64,000 bases of DNA from Brucella anthropi_A (GCF_046630315.1 NZ_LQBD01000013.1:186001-250000); one strand, 5' to 3'. Positions 27,194 through 36,756 are shown, numbered from the stretch's first letter. Notes: generated from the letters alone by a model not told the origin. A program made the numbers and translations.

Positions 27194-28665
27194 TTTGCCG
27201 GAGTAAACCGTCCGGCGGCCTGCTCGATGGCGTGAGCCGCCTGAAACAATGTCTCTTCCTCGAACGGGCGCCCGATCAGCTGAAGACCGAGCGGCAGGCC
27301 CTTGTCATTGATACCGGCAGGGACGGCAATGCCCGGAAGACCGGCCATATTGACCGTTACCGTGAAGATGTCGTTGAGATACATCTTGACCGGATCATTG
27401 GCGAGATTCTCATCGGCAAGGCCAAAGGCAGCCGACGGCGTGGCCGGCGTCAGGATCGCATGCACACCCTTGGCGAATACGTCTTCAAAATCCTTCTTGA
27501 TCAGCGTACGCACCTTCTGCGCACGCAGATAATAGGCATCGTAATACCCTGCCGAGAGGACATAGGTGCCGATCATGATACGGCGCTTTACTTCCTTGCC
27601 AAAGCCAGCCGCACGGGTCTGCTCGTACATGTCGGCAATGTCCTTGCCCGGCACACGCAGGCCGTAACGCACGCCGTCATAGCGGGCGAGGTTCGAAGAC
27701 GCTTCCGCCGGCGCCACGATGTAATAGGCGGGCAGCGCATATTTTGTGTGCGGCAGCGAAATATCGACGATTTCCGCACCGGCATCCTTGAGATACCGGA
27801 TACCCTTCTGCCAAAGTTCCTCAATCTCGTCCGGCATGCCGTCGACGCGATATTCCTTCGGAATGCCGATCTTCATGCCCTTGAGCGACTTGCCGATGGC
27901 AGCTTCATAGTCAGGAACCGGCAGGTCAACCGATGTCGTGTCCTTGAGATCAAGCGACGCCATGGATTTCAGCAGGATAGCGGCGTCGCGCACGTCGCGG
28001 GCGATCGGCCCGGCCTGATCGAGCGACGAAGCGAAGGCCACCGTGCCCCAACGCGAAACGCGGCCATAGGTCGGCTTGATGCCGACCGTGCCTGTAAAGG
28101 CTGCGGGCTGACGGATCGAGCCGCCCGTGTCGGTTGCGGTGGCGCCGGCGCAAAGCTGTGCGGCAACTGCGGCAGCCGAACCGCCCGACGAACCGCCCGG
28201 CACCAGATCGGCGTTGGAACCGTTAGCGCGCCAGGGATTCTTGACCGCACCGTAATAGGAGGTTTCGTTGGACGAGCCCATCGCGAATTCGTCCATGTTG
28301 AGCTTGCCGAGCATCACCGCACCATCGGCCCACAGATTGGCGGTGACGGTCGATTCATATTCCGGCTTGAAACCATCCAGGATGTGGGAGCAGGCCTGCG
28401 TGTGCACGCCCTTCGTCGCAAACAGGTCCTTCACGCCGAGCGGAATGCCTTCCAATGCGCCCGCCTCGCCTTTGGAAATGCGTTCATCCGACACCTTGGC
28501 CATCGAACGCGCCTGATCGTGTGTGACCTTCACGTAAGCATTGATGGTTTCATTGGCGGAATCGATTGCGGAAAGATAGGCGTCTGTGAGTTCGGTCGCG
28601 GTGATGGCCTTGGCCTTCAGCTTGTCGCGCGCCTCGGCAATGGTCAGTGCGGTCAGTTCGCTCAT
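27184..28665 (-). CDS. gatA: Asp-tRNA(Asn)/Glu-tRNA(Gln) amidotransferase subunit A
   Basis: The 493-residue amidase-signature enzyme releases ammonia from glutamine for tRNA-bound Glu/Asp. The Ser-cisSer-Lys triad is visible: Lys in PLGVKDLFATKG and the serines in PGGSSGGSAAAVAA and the following TDTGGSIRQPAAF. The ATG at 28665 has CAGGA 7 bases upstream. It is third in a minus-strand cluster gatC-GNAT-gatA-GNAT. gatB is not in the window. Confidence 0.97.
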   Translation of the reverse strand: MSELTALTIAEARDKLKAKAITATELTDAYLSAIDSANETINAYVKVTHDQARSMAKVSDERISKGEAGALEGIPLGVKDLFATKGVHTQACSHILDGFKPEYESTVTANLWADGAVMLGKLNMDEFAMGSSNETSYYGAVKNPWRANGSNADLVPGGSSGGSAAAVAAQLCAGATATDTGGSIRQPAAFTGTVGIKPTYGRVSRWGTVAFASSLDQAGPIARDVRDAAILLKSMASLDLKDTTSVDLPVPDYEAAIGKSLKGMKIGIPKEYRVDGMPDEIEELWQKGIRYLKDAGAEIVDISLPHTKYALPAYYIVAPAEASSNLARYDGVRYGLRVPGKDIADMYEQTRAAGFGKEVKRRIMIGTYVLSAGYYDAYYLRAQKVRTLIKKDFEDVFAKGVHAILTPATPSAAFGLADENLANDPVKMYLNDIFTVTVNMAGLPGIAVPAGINDKGLPLGLQLIGRPFEEETLFQAAHAIEQAAGRFTPAKWW

Positions 28666-28677
28666 CGTCAAATCCTG

Positions 28678-29154
28678 TCAGTGCGCCCCAACGAGGCGCT
28701 TTTCGAAAAAGGCGCTGTATTCGGAATCCGGATAGTCCAGAACCACACCGCAGCGCGTAAAACCTGAATTCTCATATAGCCGCCATGCACCGGCAAAGCC
28801 GGGCCCGGTGCCTGTTTCGAGTACGAGGCGGGAAATGCCCCTGGCCCGGGCCTGATCGACAATCGCATCGACCAGAGCCGAACCGACGCGCTTTCCCCGC
28901 ATTTCGGGACGGGTGAACATGCGCTTCACCTCGCCAATGCCATCATCATGCATCTTCAATGCACCGCAGCCGACGGCCTTGCCATCCTCATCGCGCGCCA
29001 CGAAGACCGTCATATCCGGCCCCGCCATCTGCTCGACCGTCATCTTGAACTGGAACTCCAGCGGCGACAGCGGCAAAAGATGCGCATTCAGGCCATCGAC
29101 CAGCGCGCGCACATCGTCCTGCAAGGGGGTCTCGACCGAAACCCGAATGGCCAT
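28678..29154 (-). CDS. GNAT-family N-acetyltransferase between gatC and gatA
   Basis: The 158-residue product has typical GNAT motifs: VGCGALKMHDDGIGEVKRMF (beta-4), RPEMRGKRVGSALVDAIV (acetyl-CoA loop) and YENSGF near the C-terminus. It starts 3 bases after the gatC stop and ends 12 bases before gatA, so it is tightly embedded in the operon. Its substrate is unknown; the position suggests coexpression with the amidotransferase, not necessarily a shared function. Confidence 0.87.
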   Translation of the reverse strand: MAIRVSVETPLQDDVRALVDGLNAHLLPLSPLEFQFKMTVEQMAGPDMTVFVARDEDGKAVGCGALKMHDDGIGEVKRMFTRPEMRGKRVGSALVDAIVDQARARGISRLVLETGTGPGFAGAWRLYENSGFTRCGVVLDYPDSEYSAFFEKRLVGAH

Positions 29155-29157
29155 GCT

Positions 29158-29445
29158 CTACTCCACGACCTTGGGTACGACGAAGAAATTGTCTTCCGTC
29201 ACCGGTGCATTGGCGACCACGGCTGCAGCAATGCCGCCATCCGTTACCTTGTCATCGCGCATGCGCATCTTCATCGGCGTCACGGACGTCATCGGCTCGA
29301 CGCCATCGACGTCGACTTCGTTCAGTTGCTCGACAAAGCCCAGAATTGCATTCAGCTCTCCGGTCATGCGTTCGGCATCGTCTTCGCTGACGGCGATGCG
29401 CGCCAGATGCGCGACGCGCTTGACGGTGGAAATATCGACGGACAT
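29158..29445 (-). CDS. gatC: Asp-tRNA(Asn)/Glu-tRNA(Gln) amidotransferase subunit C
   Basis: The 95-residue product belts GatA and GatB together. It shows the family's VKRVAHLARIAVSEDDAERM N-terminus and VDVDGVEPMTSV middle, and ends with DNFFVVPKVVE. The ATG at 29445 gives the standard length. It is the first gene of the gatC-GNAT-gatA-GNAT cluster. Confidence 0.95.
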   Translation of the reverse strand: MSVDISTVKRVAHLARIAVSEDDAERMTGELNAILGFVEQLNEVDVDGVEPMTSVTPMKMRMRDDKVTDGGIAAAVVANAPVTEDNFFVVPKVVE

Positions 29446-29539
29446 CCTGTTCTCCGCAAATGCTTGTGGGGGCAGCTGTCCACCGCCCCTGAAAATTCCT
29501 TTACCGGCTATAACGGCGCGCTTCTTCAAGCGCAACAAT

Positions 29540-30253
29540 TTAAGCTTCGAAGCTGTGAACCGTCCCTGCCGGATCGGCCAGCACTTTCGTTTCCGGGTGA
29601 TCGGCCATTCCGGCGATAAACCTGTCCGCCGTCTGGTCGATGATCGGGAACGAGGCGTAATGGCACGGCAGCACGGTCTTGAAGTTGAAGTAACGCTGGC
29701 AGGCAAGCGCCGCAACCGCACCGCCCATGGTAAACCGATCACCAATGGGAACAATGCCGATCTCCGGCTGATGAAGCTCATTGATCAGCCCCATGTCGGA
29801 GAAGATATCCGTATCACCCATATGATAGAGCGTCGGCGCATCTTCGAAATGGAACACCAGACCATTCGGGTTGCCGAGCGCCTGCGAGACACCGTTTTCC
29901 GTCAGCATTGCGGAGGAATGAAGTGCATTGACGAATGTGACGGTAAACCCGTCATGCGCCAAAGTGCCCCCCGTATTGCCGGGATCGAGCTTTTCCACAC
30001 CCTGACTGCCGAGCCAGCCTGCGAGATCTGCATTGGCGATAACCGTTGCACCATGTTCCTTGGCGATGGCCAGCGTATCGCCGACGTGATCGCCATGGCC
30101 GTGGGTCAGCGCTATATGGGTGACGCCTCTGGTCGCTTCCTTGAAATCGATGCCCTTTGCACCGGGATTTCCGTTGAGAAACGGATCGATGAGAATAACA
30201 GCCCTTGCCGTCTCGACACGGAAAGCGGCATGGCCAAGCCAGGTAAGTTTCAT
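29540..30253 (-). CDS. UPF0173-family metal-dependent hydrolase
   Basis: The 237-residue metallo-beta-lactamase-fold protein has the metal motif THGHGDHVGD near residue 55 and further ligands in NALHSSAM, YHMGDTDIF and LPCHYASFP. Members are annotated as metal-dependent hydrolases of unknown substrate. The ATG at 30253 begins MKLTWLGHAAF as in homologues. It lies 94 bases upstream of gatC on the same strand and may be read together with it. Confidence 0.92.
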   Translation of the reverse strand: MKLTWLGHAAFRVETARAVILIDPFLNGNPGAKGIDFKEATRGVTHIALTHGHGDHVGDTLAIAKEHGATVIANADLAGWLGSQGVEKLDPGNTGGTLAHDGFTVTFVNALHSSAMLTENGVSQALGNPNGLVFHFEDAPTLYHMGDTDIFSDMGLINELHQPEIGIVPIGDRFTMGGAVAALACQRYFNFKTVLPCHYASFPIIDQTADRFIAGMADHPETKVLADPAGTVHSFEA

Positions 30254-30363
30254 CAGTTCTCTCCTCAATCTCTGTTTCAGGCTCGATTTTCAGTTTGCGA
30301 ACAGATATGACGCCGATAAAGTTGAAGGCAATATGAAACCACTTCAAAATCCTATGAGGACCG

Positions 30364-30861
30364 ATGGCTGTCGTTGAAATCGAGGACGTTCCGGCGCTGC
30401 TTCAACCGGGGCAGACCATTGCCGGACTGGACCTGGGAACCAAGACCATCGGCCTTGCGGTCTCGGATCTGGGGCTTTCCTTTGCGCATCCGCGGCCCGT
30501 CATCAAACGGGTGAAGTTTTCCCTCGACGCACAGGTGCTTCTCAAAGCACTGGAAGCCGACAAGGTTGGCGTCATCGTCATCGGCTTGCCCATGAATATG
30601 GACGGAACGTCCGGCCCCCGCGTTCAGGCCACGCGGGCATTTGTGCGCACCATGCAGCCCCTGACCGACCTGCCCTTCGTGTTCTGGGATGAACGCCTGT
30701 CGACCGTCGCCGCCGAACGGGCGCTGATCGGCATGGATGTCTCGCGCGGCAAGCGGGCCGAACGGATTGATTCGGCCGCCGCATCCTTCATTCTTCAAGG
30801 CGCGCTCGACCGCCTGCATAGCATCAGACAGTCGGCATCCGACGATTACGACGCCGGATAG
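30364..30861 (+). CDS. ruvX: Putative pre-16S rRNA nuclease / Holliday junction resolvase RuvX (YqgF)
   Basis: The 165-residue RNase H-fold protein shows the first catalytic Asp in IAGLDLGTKTIGLAVSD, then GLPMNMDGTSGPR, FVFWDERLSTVAAE with acidic residues, and a final DSAAASFILQGALD. The family trims the 5' end of 16S rRNA precursor. It is divergent from the hydrolase gene. Its last 16 bases overlap the end of aidB, which runs the other way. Confidence 0.93.
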   Translation: MAVVEIEDVPALLQPGQTIAGLDLGTKTIGLAVSDLGLSFAHPRPVIKRVKFSLDAQVLLKALEADKVGVIVIGLPMNMDGTSGPRVQATRAFVRTMQPLTDLPFVFWDERLSTVAAERALIGMDVSRGKRAERIDSAAASFILQGALDRLHSIRQSASDDYDAG

Positions 30862-32474
30862 AGCTGGTCGAGAATCCGTTCGGCATTGTGGCGCGCGTCC
30901 AGCATGCCATAGGTCGAACGCCACTGGCCGCCAAGGCGGGTCTCGATGAACGCATCGGCCACATCATCGGCTCCAAGCTGGCGCAATTCCGCAGCAGCGG
31001 CGGCATAGGCCAGTTGCTCGGTCAGAAGGCGTGCGACACCGGAATCGGTTTCGGTCAATTGCAATGCGGCACGCAGGACATCGAGTGTTCCCTGCCCGCG
31101 CGGACCCAACTGCCCGCCGATCCACTCCAGCACTTCATCGAAAAGGCCGGGTGCACGCGACAGCACACGCGCCACATCCAGCGCCATGACATTGCCGGAA
31201 CCTTCCCATATCGCATTGACCGGTGCTTCGCGATAGGCACGTGCAAGATTGCCTTCCTCAATGTAGCCATTGCCACCAAGGCACTCCATAGCTTCATAGA
31301 GTAACGCGGGCGCGATCTTGCACACCCAGTATTTCACCACCGGCGTCATGCAGCGGGCAAAAGCCGCCTCGGCACGATCACTCGCGGCCATATCGAAGGC
31401 GCGTGCCAATCGCATGGAAAGCGCCGTCGCACCAGCGACATCGAGCGCCATGTCGGCAAGAACCCGCTGCATCAGGGGCTGTTCGACAAGTACCTTGCCG
31501 AACACCTGGCGATGACGGCTGTGATGGACCGCTTCCGCAAGGCCCGAGCGCATCAACCCAGCCGATGCGACAGCGCAATCGAGCCGTGTCAGCGTGACCA
31601 TATCCATGATGGTCTTGATGCCCTCGCCCGGATTGCCGATCAAATGGCCGATAGCGCCATCGAATTCTACCTCCGACGAGGCATTGGACTTGTTGCCGAG
31701 CTTGTCTTTCAGGCGCTGGAAAAAGAATCCGTTGCCATTTCCGTCGGTGGCAAGACGCGGAAGCAGAAAGCAGGAAAGCCCTTCTTCCGCCTGCGCAAGC
31801 GTCAGGAATGCATCCGACATAGGCGCGGACATGAACCACTTGTGGCCGGTAATCGCATAGGTGCCATCCTCATTGCGGGTCGCGCGTGTGGTATTGGCGC
31901 GCACATCGGTTCCGCCCTGTTTTTCGGTCATGCCCATGCCGAGCGTAATGCCCTGCTTGGCGAATGCCGGTTTCTGCGAAAAATCATACTTGCGCGACAG
32001 GATGACCGGCGACCATTCCTTGTAGATTTCCGGCGATGCCATGAGTGCGGCAAGCGACGCGCTGGTCATGGTCAGCGGGCAAAGATGCCCCGCTTCAAGC
32101 TGAGCCGTCAGGAAAAAACGCGATGCGCGCGCCTGATGGCGGCGACCGCTTTCGAGCGGATTGCCTTCCCAGATGGAGCAATGCAGGCCCGCCGCGATGG
32201 AACGGCGCATCAGCGCATGATAGGCCGGATGATATTCGACGAAATCGATACGTTTGCCCTGCCGGTCGTGGGTGCGCAGTTTCGGCAACTCGGTATTGGC
32301 CAGACGCGCGAGGTCCTGTGCTTCCGCCGACAACACGAAACGGCCTGTCTGCTCCAGATCGGCGTGCAGTTCCTTCGGGAACGATGCCGCAATCTGCATC
32401 AGAAGCGGATCGCCCAGATAGGCATTATGGCCCGTCATGGGCGGCGTCTGGTTGGTAACGTCGTGCGTTTTCAA
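30846..32474 (-). CDS. aidB: AidB-like acyl-CoA dehydrogenase family protein
   Basis: The product has about 542 residues and follows the AidB subfamily of acyl-CoA dehydrogenases: KTHDVTNQTPP at the N-terminus, GMGMTEKQGGTDVRANTT for flavin binding, and RLDCAVASAGLMRSGL, ECLGGNGYIEEGNLARAYREAPVNAIWEGSGNV in the C-terminal domain. AidB in E. coli belongs to the adaptive response to alkylation. In Brucella abortus an AidB is reported at the growth pole. The TTG at 32474 was chosen by alignment to E. coli AidB (THTVFNQ); a TTG at 32501 or ATG at 32438 are alternatives. Confidence 0.88.
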   Translation of the reverse strand: MKTHDVTNQTPPMTGHNAYLGDPLLMQIAASFPKELHADLEQTGRFVLSAEAQDLARLANTELPKLRTHDRQGKRIDFVEYHPAYHALMRRSIAAGLHCSIWEGNPLESGRRHQARASRFFLTAQLEAGHLCPLTMTSASLAALMASPEIYKEWSPVILSRKYDFSQKPAFAKQGITLGMGMTEKQGGTDVRANTTRATRNEDGTYAITGHKWFMSAPMSDAFLTLAQAEEGLSCFLLPRLATDGNGNGFFFQRLKDKLGNKSNASSEVEFDGAIGHLIGNPGEGIKTIMDMVTLTRLDCAVASAGLMRSGLAEAVHHSRHRQVFGKVLVEQPLMQRVLADMALDVAGATALSMRLARAFDMAASDRAEAAFARCMTPVVKYWVCKIAPALLYEAMECLGGNGYIEEGNLARAYREAPVNAIWEGSGNVMALDVARVLSRAPGLFDEVLEWIGGQLGPRGQGTLDVLRAALQLTETDSGVARLLTEQLAYAAAAAELRQLGADDVADAFIETRLGGQWRSTYGMLDARHNAERILDQLYPAS

Positions 32475-32657
32475 AAGCTCATTCCGTATTGTGCGATTCA
32501 ATTCAGTTTACGTTTCTTGCACTGCATTTGCTAAAATTTTGCCATCCCCTGCGCGATTTGTCGTCAGGACAGCACAGGTTTTTGTTGGTGAATCGCCTCA
32601 AGCCATTATAAGGACGGTTGCGGGACCTGCCTCATGGTCCTATACGGATGACTTGCC

Positions 32658-33626
32658 ATGACAAATCAAACGGTCCCTCCGCTCTTCCCTCACCGCCACC
32701 TGCTGGGCATCAAGGGGCTTTCGCCCCTGGACATTCTCTGCCTTCTTGATCTTGCCGATCAGGAAATCGCTGTTTCCAGACAGCCCGAGAAGAAAAAGTC
32801 CGTGCTGCGCGGTCGCACGCAAATCAATCTTTTCTTCGAAGCATCGACACGAACGCAATCCTCGTTCGAACTGGCCGGAAAACGGCTTGGCGCCGACGTC
32901 ATGAATATGTCGGTCGGCAATTCGTCGGTCAAGAAAGGCGAAACGCTCATCGATACGGCGATGACGCTGAACGCCATGCAGCCGGATATACTGGTTATCC
33001 GTCACGCTTCGGCGGGCGCCGCCGCCCTGCTCGCGCAGAAGGTCGGCTGTTCGGTCGTCAATGCCGGTGACGGCGCACACGAACACCCCACGCAGGCGCT
33101 TCTCGACGCCCTGACCATCCGCCGCGCCAAGGGCCGGATCGAAAACCTCATCGTCGCCATTTGCGGCGATGTGCTGCATTCCCGCGTTGCACGCTCCAAC
33201 ATTCTGCTTCTCAACGCGCTTGGCGCGCGGGTGCGCGTCGTCGCGCCGTCCACGCTTCTGCCTTCCGGCATGGCGGATATGAGCGTCGAGGTCTTCAATT
33301 CGATGGAAGAAGGCCTGAAAGATGCGGATGTGGTCATGATGCTGCGCCTTCAGCGCGAGCGCATGGCCGGTTCCTTCGTGCCTTCGGTGCGCGAATATTT
33401 CCGCTTCTACGGTCTCGACAAGGAAAAATTGAAACGCGCCAAGCCAGACGCCCTCGTCATGCATCCGGGTCCGATGAACCGCGGCGTCGAGATCGCATCC
33501 GATGTTGCCGATGGGCCGCAGAGCGTGATCCAGCAGCAGGTCGAGATGGGCGTTGCCGTGCGCATGGCCGTGATGGAAGCGCTGCTTGATCCGCGCCGTA
33601 ATCCCAGCAACGGAGAAGCAGCATGA
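32658..33626 (+). CDS. pyrB: Aspartate carbamoyltransferase catalytic subunit
   Basis: The 322-residue enzyme condenses carbamoyl phosphate and aspartate, the committed pyrimidine step. The carbamoyl-phosphate loop STRTQSSFE lies near residue 58, HPTQALLD at about 150, and VMHPGPMNRGVEI near 275. Its stop overlaps the start of the dihydroorotase-like gene by 4 bases (ATGA). The N-terminus MTNQTVPPLFPHRHLLGI agrees with rhizobial homologues. Confidence 0.97.
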   Translation: MTNQTVPPLFPHRHLLGIKGLSPLDILCLLDLADQEIAVSRQPEKKKSVLRGRTQINLFFEASTRTQSSFELAGKRLGADVMNMSVGNSSVKKGETLIDTAMTLNAMQPDILVIRHASAGAAALLAQKVGCSVVNAGDGAHEHPTQALLDALTIRRAKGRIENLIVAICGDVLHSRVARSNILLLNALGARVRVVAPSTLLPSGMADMSVEVFNSMEEGLKDADVVMMLRLQRERMAGSFVPSVREYFRFYGLDKEKLKRAKPDALVMHPGPMNRGVEIASDVADGPQSVIQQQVEMGVAVRMAVMEALLDPRRNPSNGEAA

Positions 33627-34909
33627 GCGCGATCCTGTTTGAAAACGCGCGCATCGTCGATCCGTCGCGCGGCCTCGATGAAACCGGCAGTGTCCTGATC
33701 CAGAATGGAAAGATCGTCGCCGCGGGCGCCGACGCCCGCCATCAGGGCGCGCCCGAAGGCGCGCAGATCGTCGACCTGAATGGCAAAGCCGTGTTGCCTG
33801 GTCTTGTCGATGCACGCGTCTTTATTGGAGAACCCGGCGCTGAACATCGCGAAACCATCGCCTCTGCAAGCCGTGCGGCTGCCGCTGGCGGTGTAACCTC
33901 GCTCATCATGATGCCCGATACCGATCCGGTGATCGACGATGTGGCGCTGGTGGAATTCGTCAAGCGAACGGCGCGTGACACGGCGCTTGTCAATGTGCAC
34001 CCGGCAGCTGCCATCACCAAAGGTCTCAATGGCGAGGAGATGACCGAAATCGGCCTGCTGCGCGATGCCGGTGCGGTGGCCTTCACGGAAGGCAGGCGGA
34101 CGATCGCCAATACGCAGCTCATGCGGCGCGCGCTCACCTATGCCCGTGATTTCGATGCCGTGATTGCCTGTGAAACGCGCGATCCCTATCTCGGCGCGAA
34201 TGGCGTGATGAATGAGGGCCTGTTTGCAAGCTGGCTCGGTCTTTCCGGCAGCCCGCGTGAAGCGGAGGTGATACCTCTGGAACGCGATCTGCGTCTGGCG
34301 GCGCTCACCAACAGCAACTATCACGCCGCCCAGCTTTCCTGCGAAATGTCGGCGGAAGCCGTGCGTCGCGCCAAGGATCTGGGTGCCAAGGTGACGGCCG
34401 GCGTGTCGATCAACCATTTGTCGCTCAATGAAAACGACATTGGCGAATTCCGTACCTTCTTCCGTCTGTCACCGCCATTGCGTGGCGAACAGGATCGCCT
34501 TGCCATGGTCGAGGCCGTGAAGAACGGCACCATCGATATTGTCGTTTCGGCTCACGATCCGCAGGATGTAGACACCAAGCGCCTGCCCTTCTCCGACGCC
34601 GAAGCCGGTGCCATCGGCCTTGAAACATTGTTGGGCGCAGCCCTTCGTCTCTATCACAATGACAGCATTCCGCTGCTCCGGCTGGTTGAAGTTCTGTCGA
34701 CGGCTCCGGCGCGTATTTTCGGCCTTGATGCCGGTACGCTCAAACCGGGCGCGAAGGCCGATCTCGCCATTGTCGATCTGGACGAGCCATGGATCGTGCG
34801 TGAGGAAGAGCTGCACTCGCTCTCGAAGAACAGCTGCTTCGAAAGCGCACGGCTTCAAGGTCGCGTCGTCCACACCTTAGTGGCCGGCAAGACAGTTTAC
34901 TCGGCTTGA
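33623..34909 (+). CDS. pyrC: Dihydroorotase-like protein PyrC', metal ligands missing
   Basis: The 428-residue product has the dihydroorotase fold and length, but the metal site is gone. The HxH of PGxxDxHxH reads LVDARVFIGEPG (R65 and F67). The later metal histidines are replaced in IACETRD and YHAAQLSCE, and TDHAPH reads SAHDPQD. This matches non-catalytic pseudo-dihydroorotases that form a structural complex with aspartate carbamoyltransferase in Pseudomonas-type pyrBC'. The 4-base overlap with pyrB agrees. A true dihydroorotase must be encoded elsewhere. Confidence 0.9.
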   Translation: MSAILFENARIVDPSRGLDETGSVLIQNGKIVAAGADARHQGAPEGAQIVDLNGKAVLPGLVDARVFIGEPGAEHRETIASASRAAAAGGVTSLIMMPDTDPVIDDVALVEFVKRTARDTALVNVHPAAAITKGLNGEEMTEIGLLRDAGAVAFTEGRRTIANTQLMRRALTYARDFDAVIACETRDPYLGANGVMNEGLFASWLGLSGSPREAEVIPLERDLRLAALTNSNYHAAQLSCEMSAEAVRRAKDLGAKVTAGVSINHLSLNENDIGEFRTFFRLSPPLRGEQDRLAMVEAVKNGTIDIVVSAHDPQDVDTKRLPFSDAEAGAIGLETLLGAALRLYHNDSIPLLRLVEVLSTAPARIFGLDAGTLKPGAKADLAIVDLDEPWIVREEELHSLSKNSCFESARLQGRVVHTLVAGKTVYSA

Positions 34910-34981
34910 AAAACACCGCATAACCCGGAACAATCATCGGAAAATTCCGGGTAGGCGGAATCAAAAAGCAAGGGGACATGC

Positions 34982-35587
34982 ATGGCCGAACCGGGATTCC
35001 TTAGCTTGACGCTCGCAGCGGCGCTCGTCTTCGGCTATTTTCTTGGCTCCATTCCATTTGGCTTGATCCTGACCCGGCTGGCCGGGTTGGGCGATGTCCG
35101 CTCCATCGGCTCTGGCAATATCGGTGCTACCAATGTGCTGCGCACCGGCAACAAGAAAATCGCCGCGGCAACCCTGATCTGCGATGCACTCAAAGGCACG
35201 ATTGCCGTTCTCATCGCCGCGCGTTTTGGGCCCGATGCTGCGATCGGTTCAGGCTTCGGTGCTTTTATCGGCCATCTCTTTCCGGTATGGATCGGCTTCA
35301 AGGGCGGCAAGGGTGTGGCCACCTATCTGGGTGTCCTGATCGGGCTTGCATGGCCCGGCGCGCTTGTTTTCGCCGCAGTCTGGATCGTGACCGCACTCCT
35401 GACGCGCTATTCCTCCCTGGCAGCACTTATCGCCAGCGTGATTGTTCCCATCGCGCTTTATGCTCGGGGTAGTACCGCAATCGCCATCCTCTTTGCGGTC
35501 ATGACGGTCATTGTGATTATCAAACACAAAGCGAATATCATGCGCCTCCTGAACGGCACCGAGAGCAAGATCGGAACCAAGGGATGA
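34982..35587 (+). CDS. plsY: Glycerol-3-phosphate acyltransferase PlsY
   Basis: The 201-residue inner-membrane enzyme uses acyl-phosphate to acylate glycerol-3-phosphate. Five hydrophobic helices and the three PlsY motifs are visible: GSIPFGLILTR, RSIGSGNIGATNVLRTGNKK, and GHLFPVWIGFKGGKGVAT. GGGGACATGC precedes the ATG. The gene overlaps dprA by 4 bases (ATGA). A 72-base gap with an imperfect inverted repeat separates it from pyrC'. Confidence 0.96.
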   Translation: MAEPGFLSLTLAAALVFGYFLGSIPFGLILTRLAGLGDVRSIGSGNIGATNVLRTGNKKIAAATLICDALKGTIAVLIAARFGPDAAIGSGFGAFIGHLFPVWIGFKGGKGVATYLGVLIGLAWPGALVFAAVWIVTALLTRYSSLAALIASVIVPIALYARGSTAIAILFAVMTVIVIIKHKANIMRLLNGTESKIGTKG

Positions 35588-36750
35588 AGGAAGGCGCGAA
35601 TTCGAAAACTGGAATTCGCCTCTCCGACCGCCAAAGGCTCAATTGGCTGCGTCTCATCCGAACCGACAATATCGGGCCTGTCACCTTTCGCGATCTCATT
35701 CTGTTTTGCGGCTCGGCTTCAAACGCGATAGAAATGCTGCCCGATCTCAACATCAGGGGCGGCAGCGCGCGCCCGATCCGCGTCACGCCCATGGACGAAG
35801 CCGAGCGTGAGCTTGAAGCCATCGAACGCGCCGGGGCCCGCCTGGTGGGAATGGGTGAGCCGGATTATCCTCAACAGCTCAAGAACTGCGAAGCACCGCC
35901 CCCCTTGGTCACGATCAAGGGAAGCGCCGCCGTTTTCAGCAAGCCGCCCGTTGCCATTGTCGGTTCGCGCAACGCTTCTGTCATCGGTGCGCGTTTTACC
36001 GAGCGTCTGGCACATGATCTTGGCGAAGCCGGATTTACGGTGATTTCCGGACTTGCCCGCGGTATCGATGCGGCTGCGCACCGGGCCAGCATGAAAACCG
36101 GGACCGTTGCGGTGCTGGCAGGCGGTCTTGACCGTCCCTACCCGCCTGAAAATCTTCCGCTTTATCGTGCCATACCCGAACACGGCGGCGCACTGATAAG
36201 TGAAATGCCGATGGGCACAGAGCCGCGTTCACGCGATTTTCCGCGACGCAATCGCATTATTGCGGGCTTGTCGCTCGGATTGATCGTCGTTGAAGCCGCC
36301 GAACGCTCCGGTTCCCTGATCAGTGCGCGCATGGCCGGCGACATGGGACGCACCGTATTCGCCGTTCCGGGCTCTCCGCTCGATCCCCGCGCGCGCGGCA
36401 CGAACCTGCTTCTGAAACAGGGCGCAACCCTGGTCACAGAGGCAAACGACGTTATCGACGCGCTGCGCCCAATGGCTGGATCAAGTGCCTATCAGGCGGC
36501 TTCGCCAACACCGCCTGATCTCCTATCTTCGGCGCTGGAAGAGCCAGAATCATTTCAGCCGATTGCAACAGAGGAGCAGCGCGACATTATCATCGATGCT
36601 CTCGGCCCCGTGCCGACCGACATAGACACGCTCGTTCGCCATACGGGCATGGATAGCGGAGCCGTTCAGCTTGTTCTTCTGGAATTGGATCTGGCCGGAC
36701 GGCTGCATCGGCTTGCCGGCAATCAGGTGGCTCTCGTCCCCCAGGAATAA
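35584..36750 (+). CDS. dprA: DNA-processing protein DprA
   Basis: The 388-residue protein loads RecA on incoming single-stranded DNA during transformation. A Rossmann-like core contains VAIVGSRNAS, ISGLARGIDAAAHRASM, AVLAGGLDRPYPPENLPLY, FPRRNRIIAGLS and RSGSLISARMA. The C-terminal winged-helix segment (about 315-385, VPTDIDTLVRHTGMDSGAVQLVLLELDLAGRL) is DprA-type. Upstream coupling to plsY is typical of alphaproteobacteria. Natural competence is not established from this gene alone. Confidence 0.95.
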   Translation: MKEGANSKTGIRLSDRQRLNWLRLIRTDNIGPVTFRDLILFCGSASNAIEMLPDLNIRGGSARPIRVTPMDEAERELEAIERAGARLVGMGEPDYPQQLKNCEAPPPLVTIKGSAAVFSKPPVAIVGSRNASVIGARFTERLAHDLGEAGFTVISGLARGIDAAAHRASMKTGTVAVLAGGLDRPYPPENLPLYRAIPEHGGALISEMPMGTEPRSRDFPRRNRIIAGLSLGLIVVEAAERSGSLISARMAGDMGRTVFAVPGSPLDPRARGTNLLLKQGATLVTEANDVIDALRPMAGSSAYQAASPTPPDLLSSALEEPESFQPIATEEQRDIIIDALGPVPTDIDTLVRHTGMDSGAVQLVLLELDLAGRLHRLAGNQVALVPQE

Positions 36751-36756
36751 GGGAAA

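Noticed and set aside
34923..34952. ACCCGGAA...TTCCGGGT inverted repeat between pyrC' and plsY
   Set aside because: The 14-base loop and lack of a T-run make it a weak terminator candidate; it may be fortuitous.
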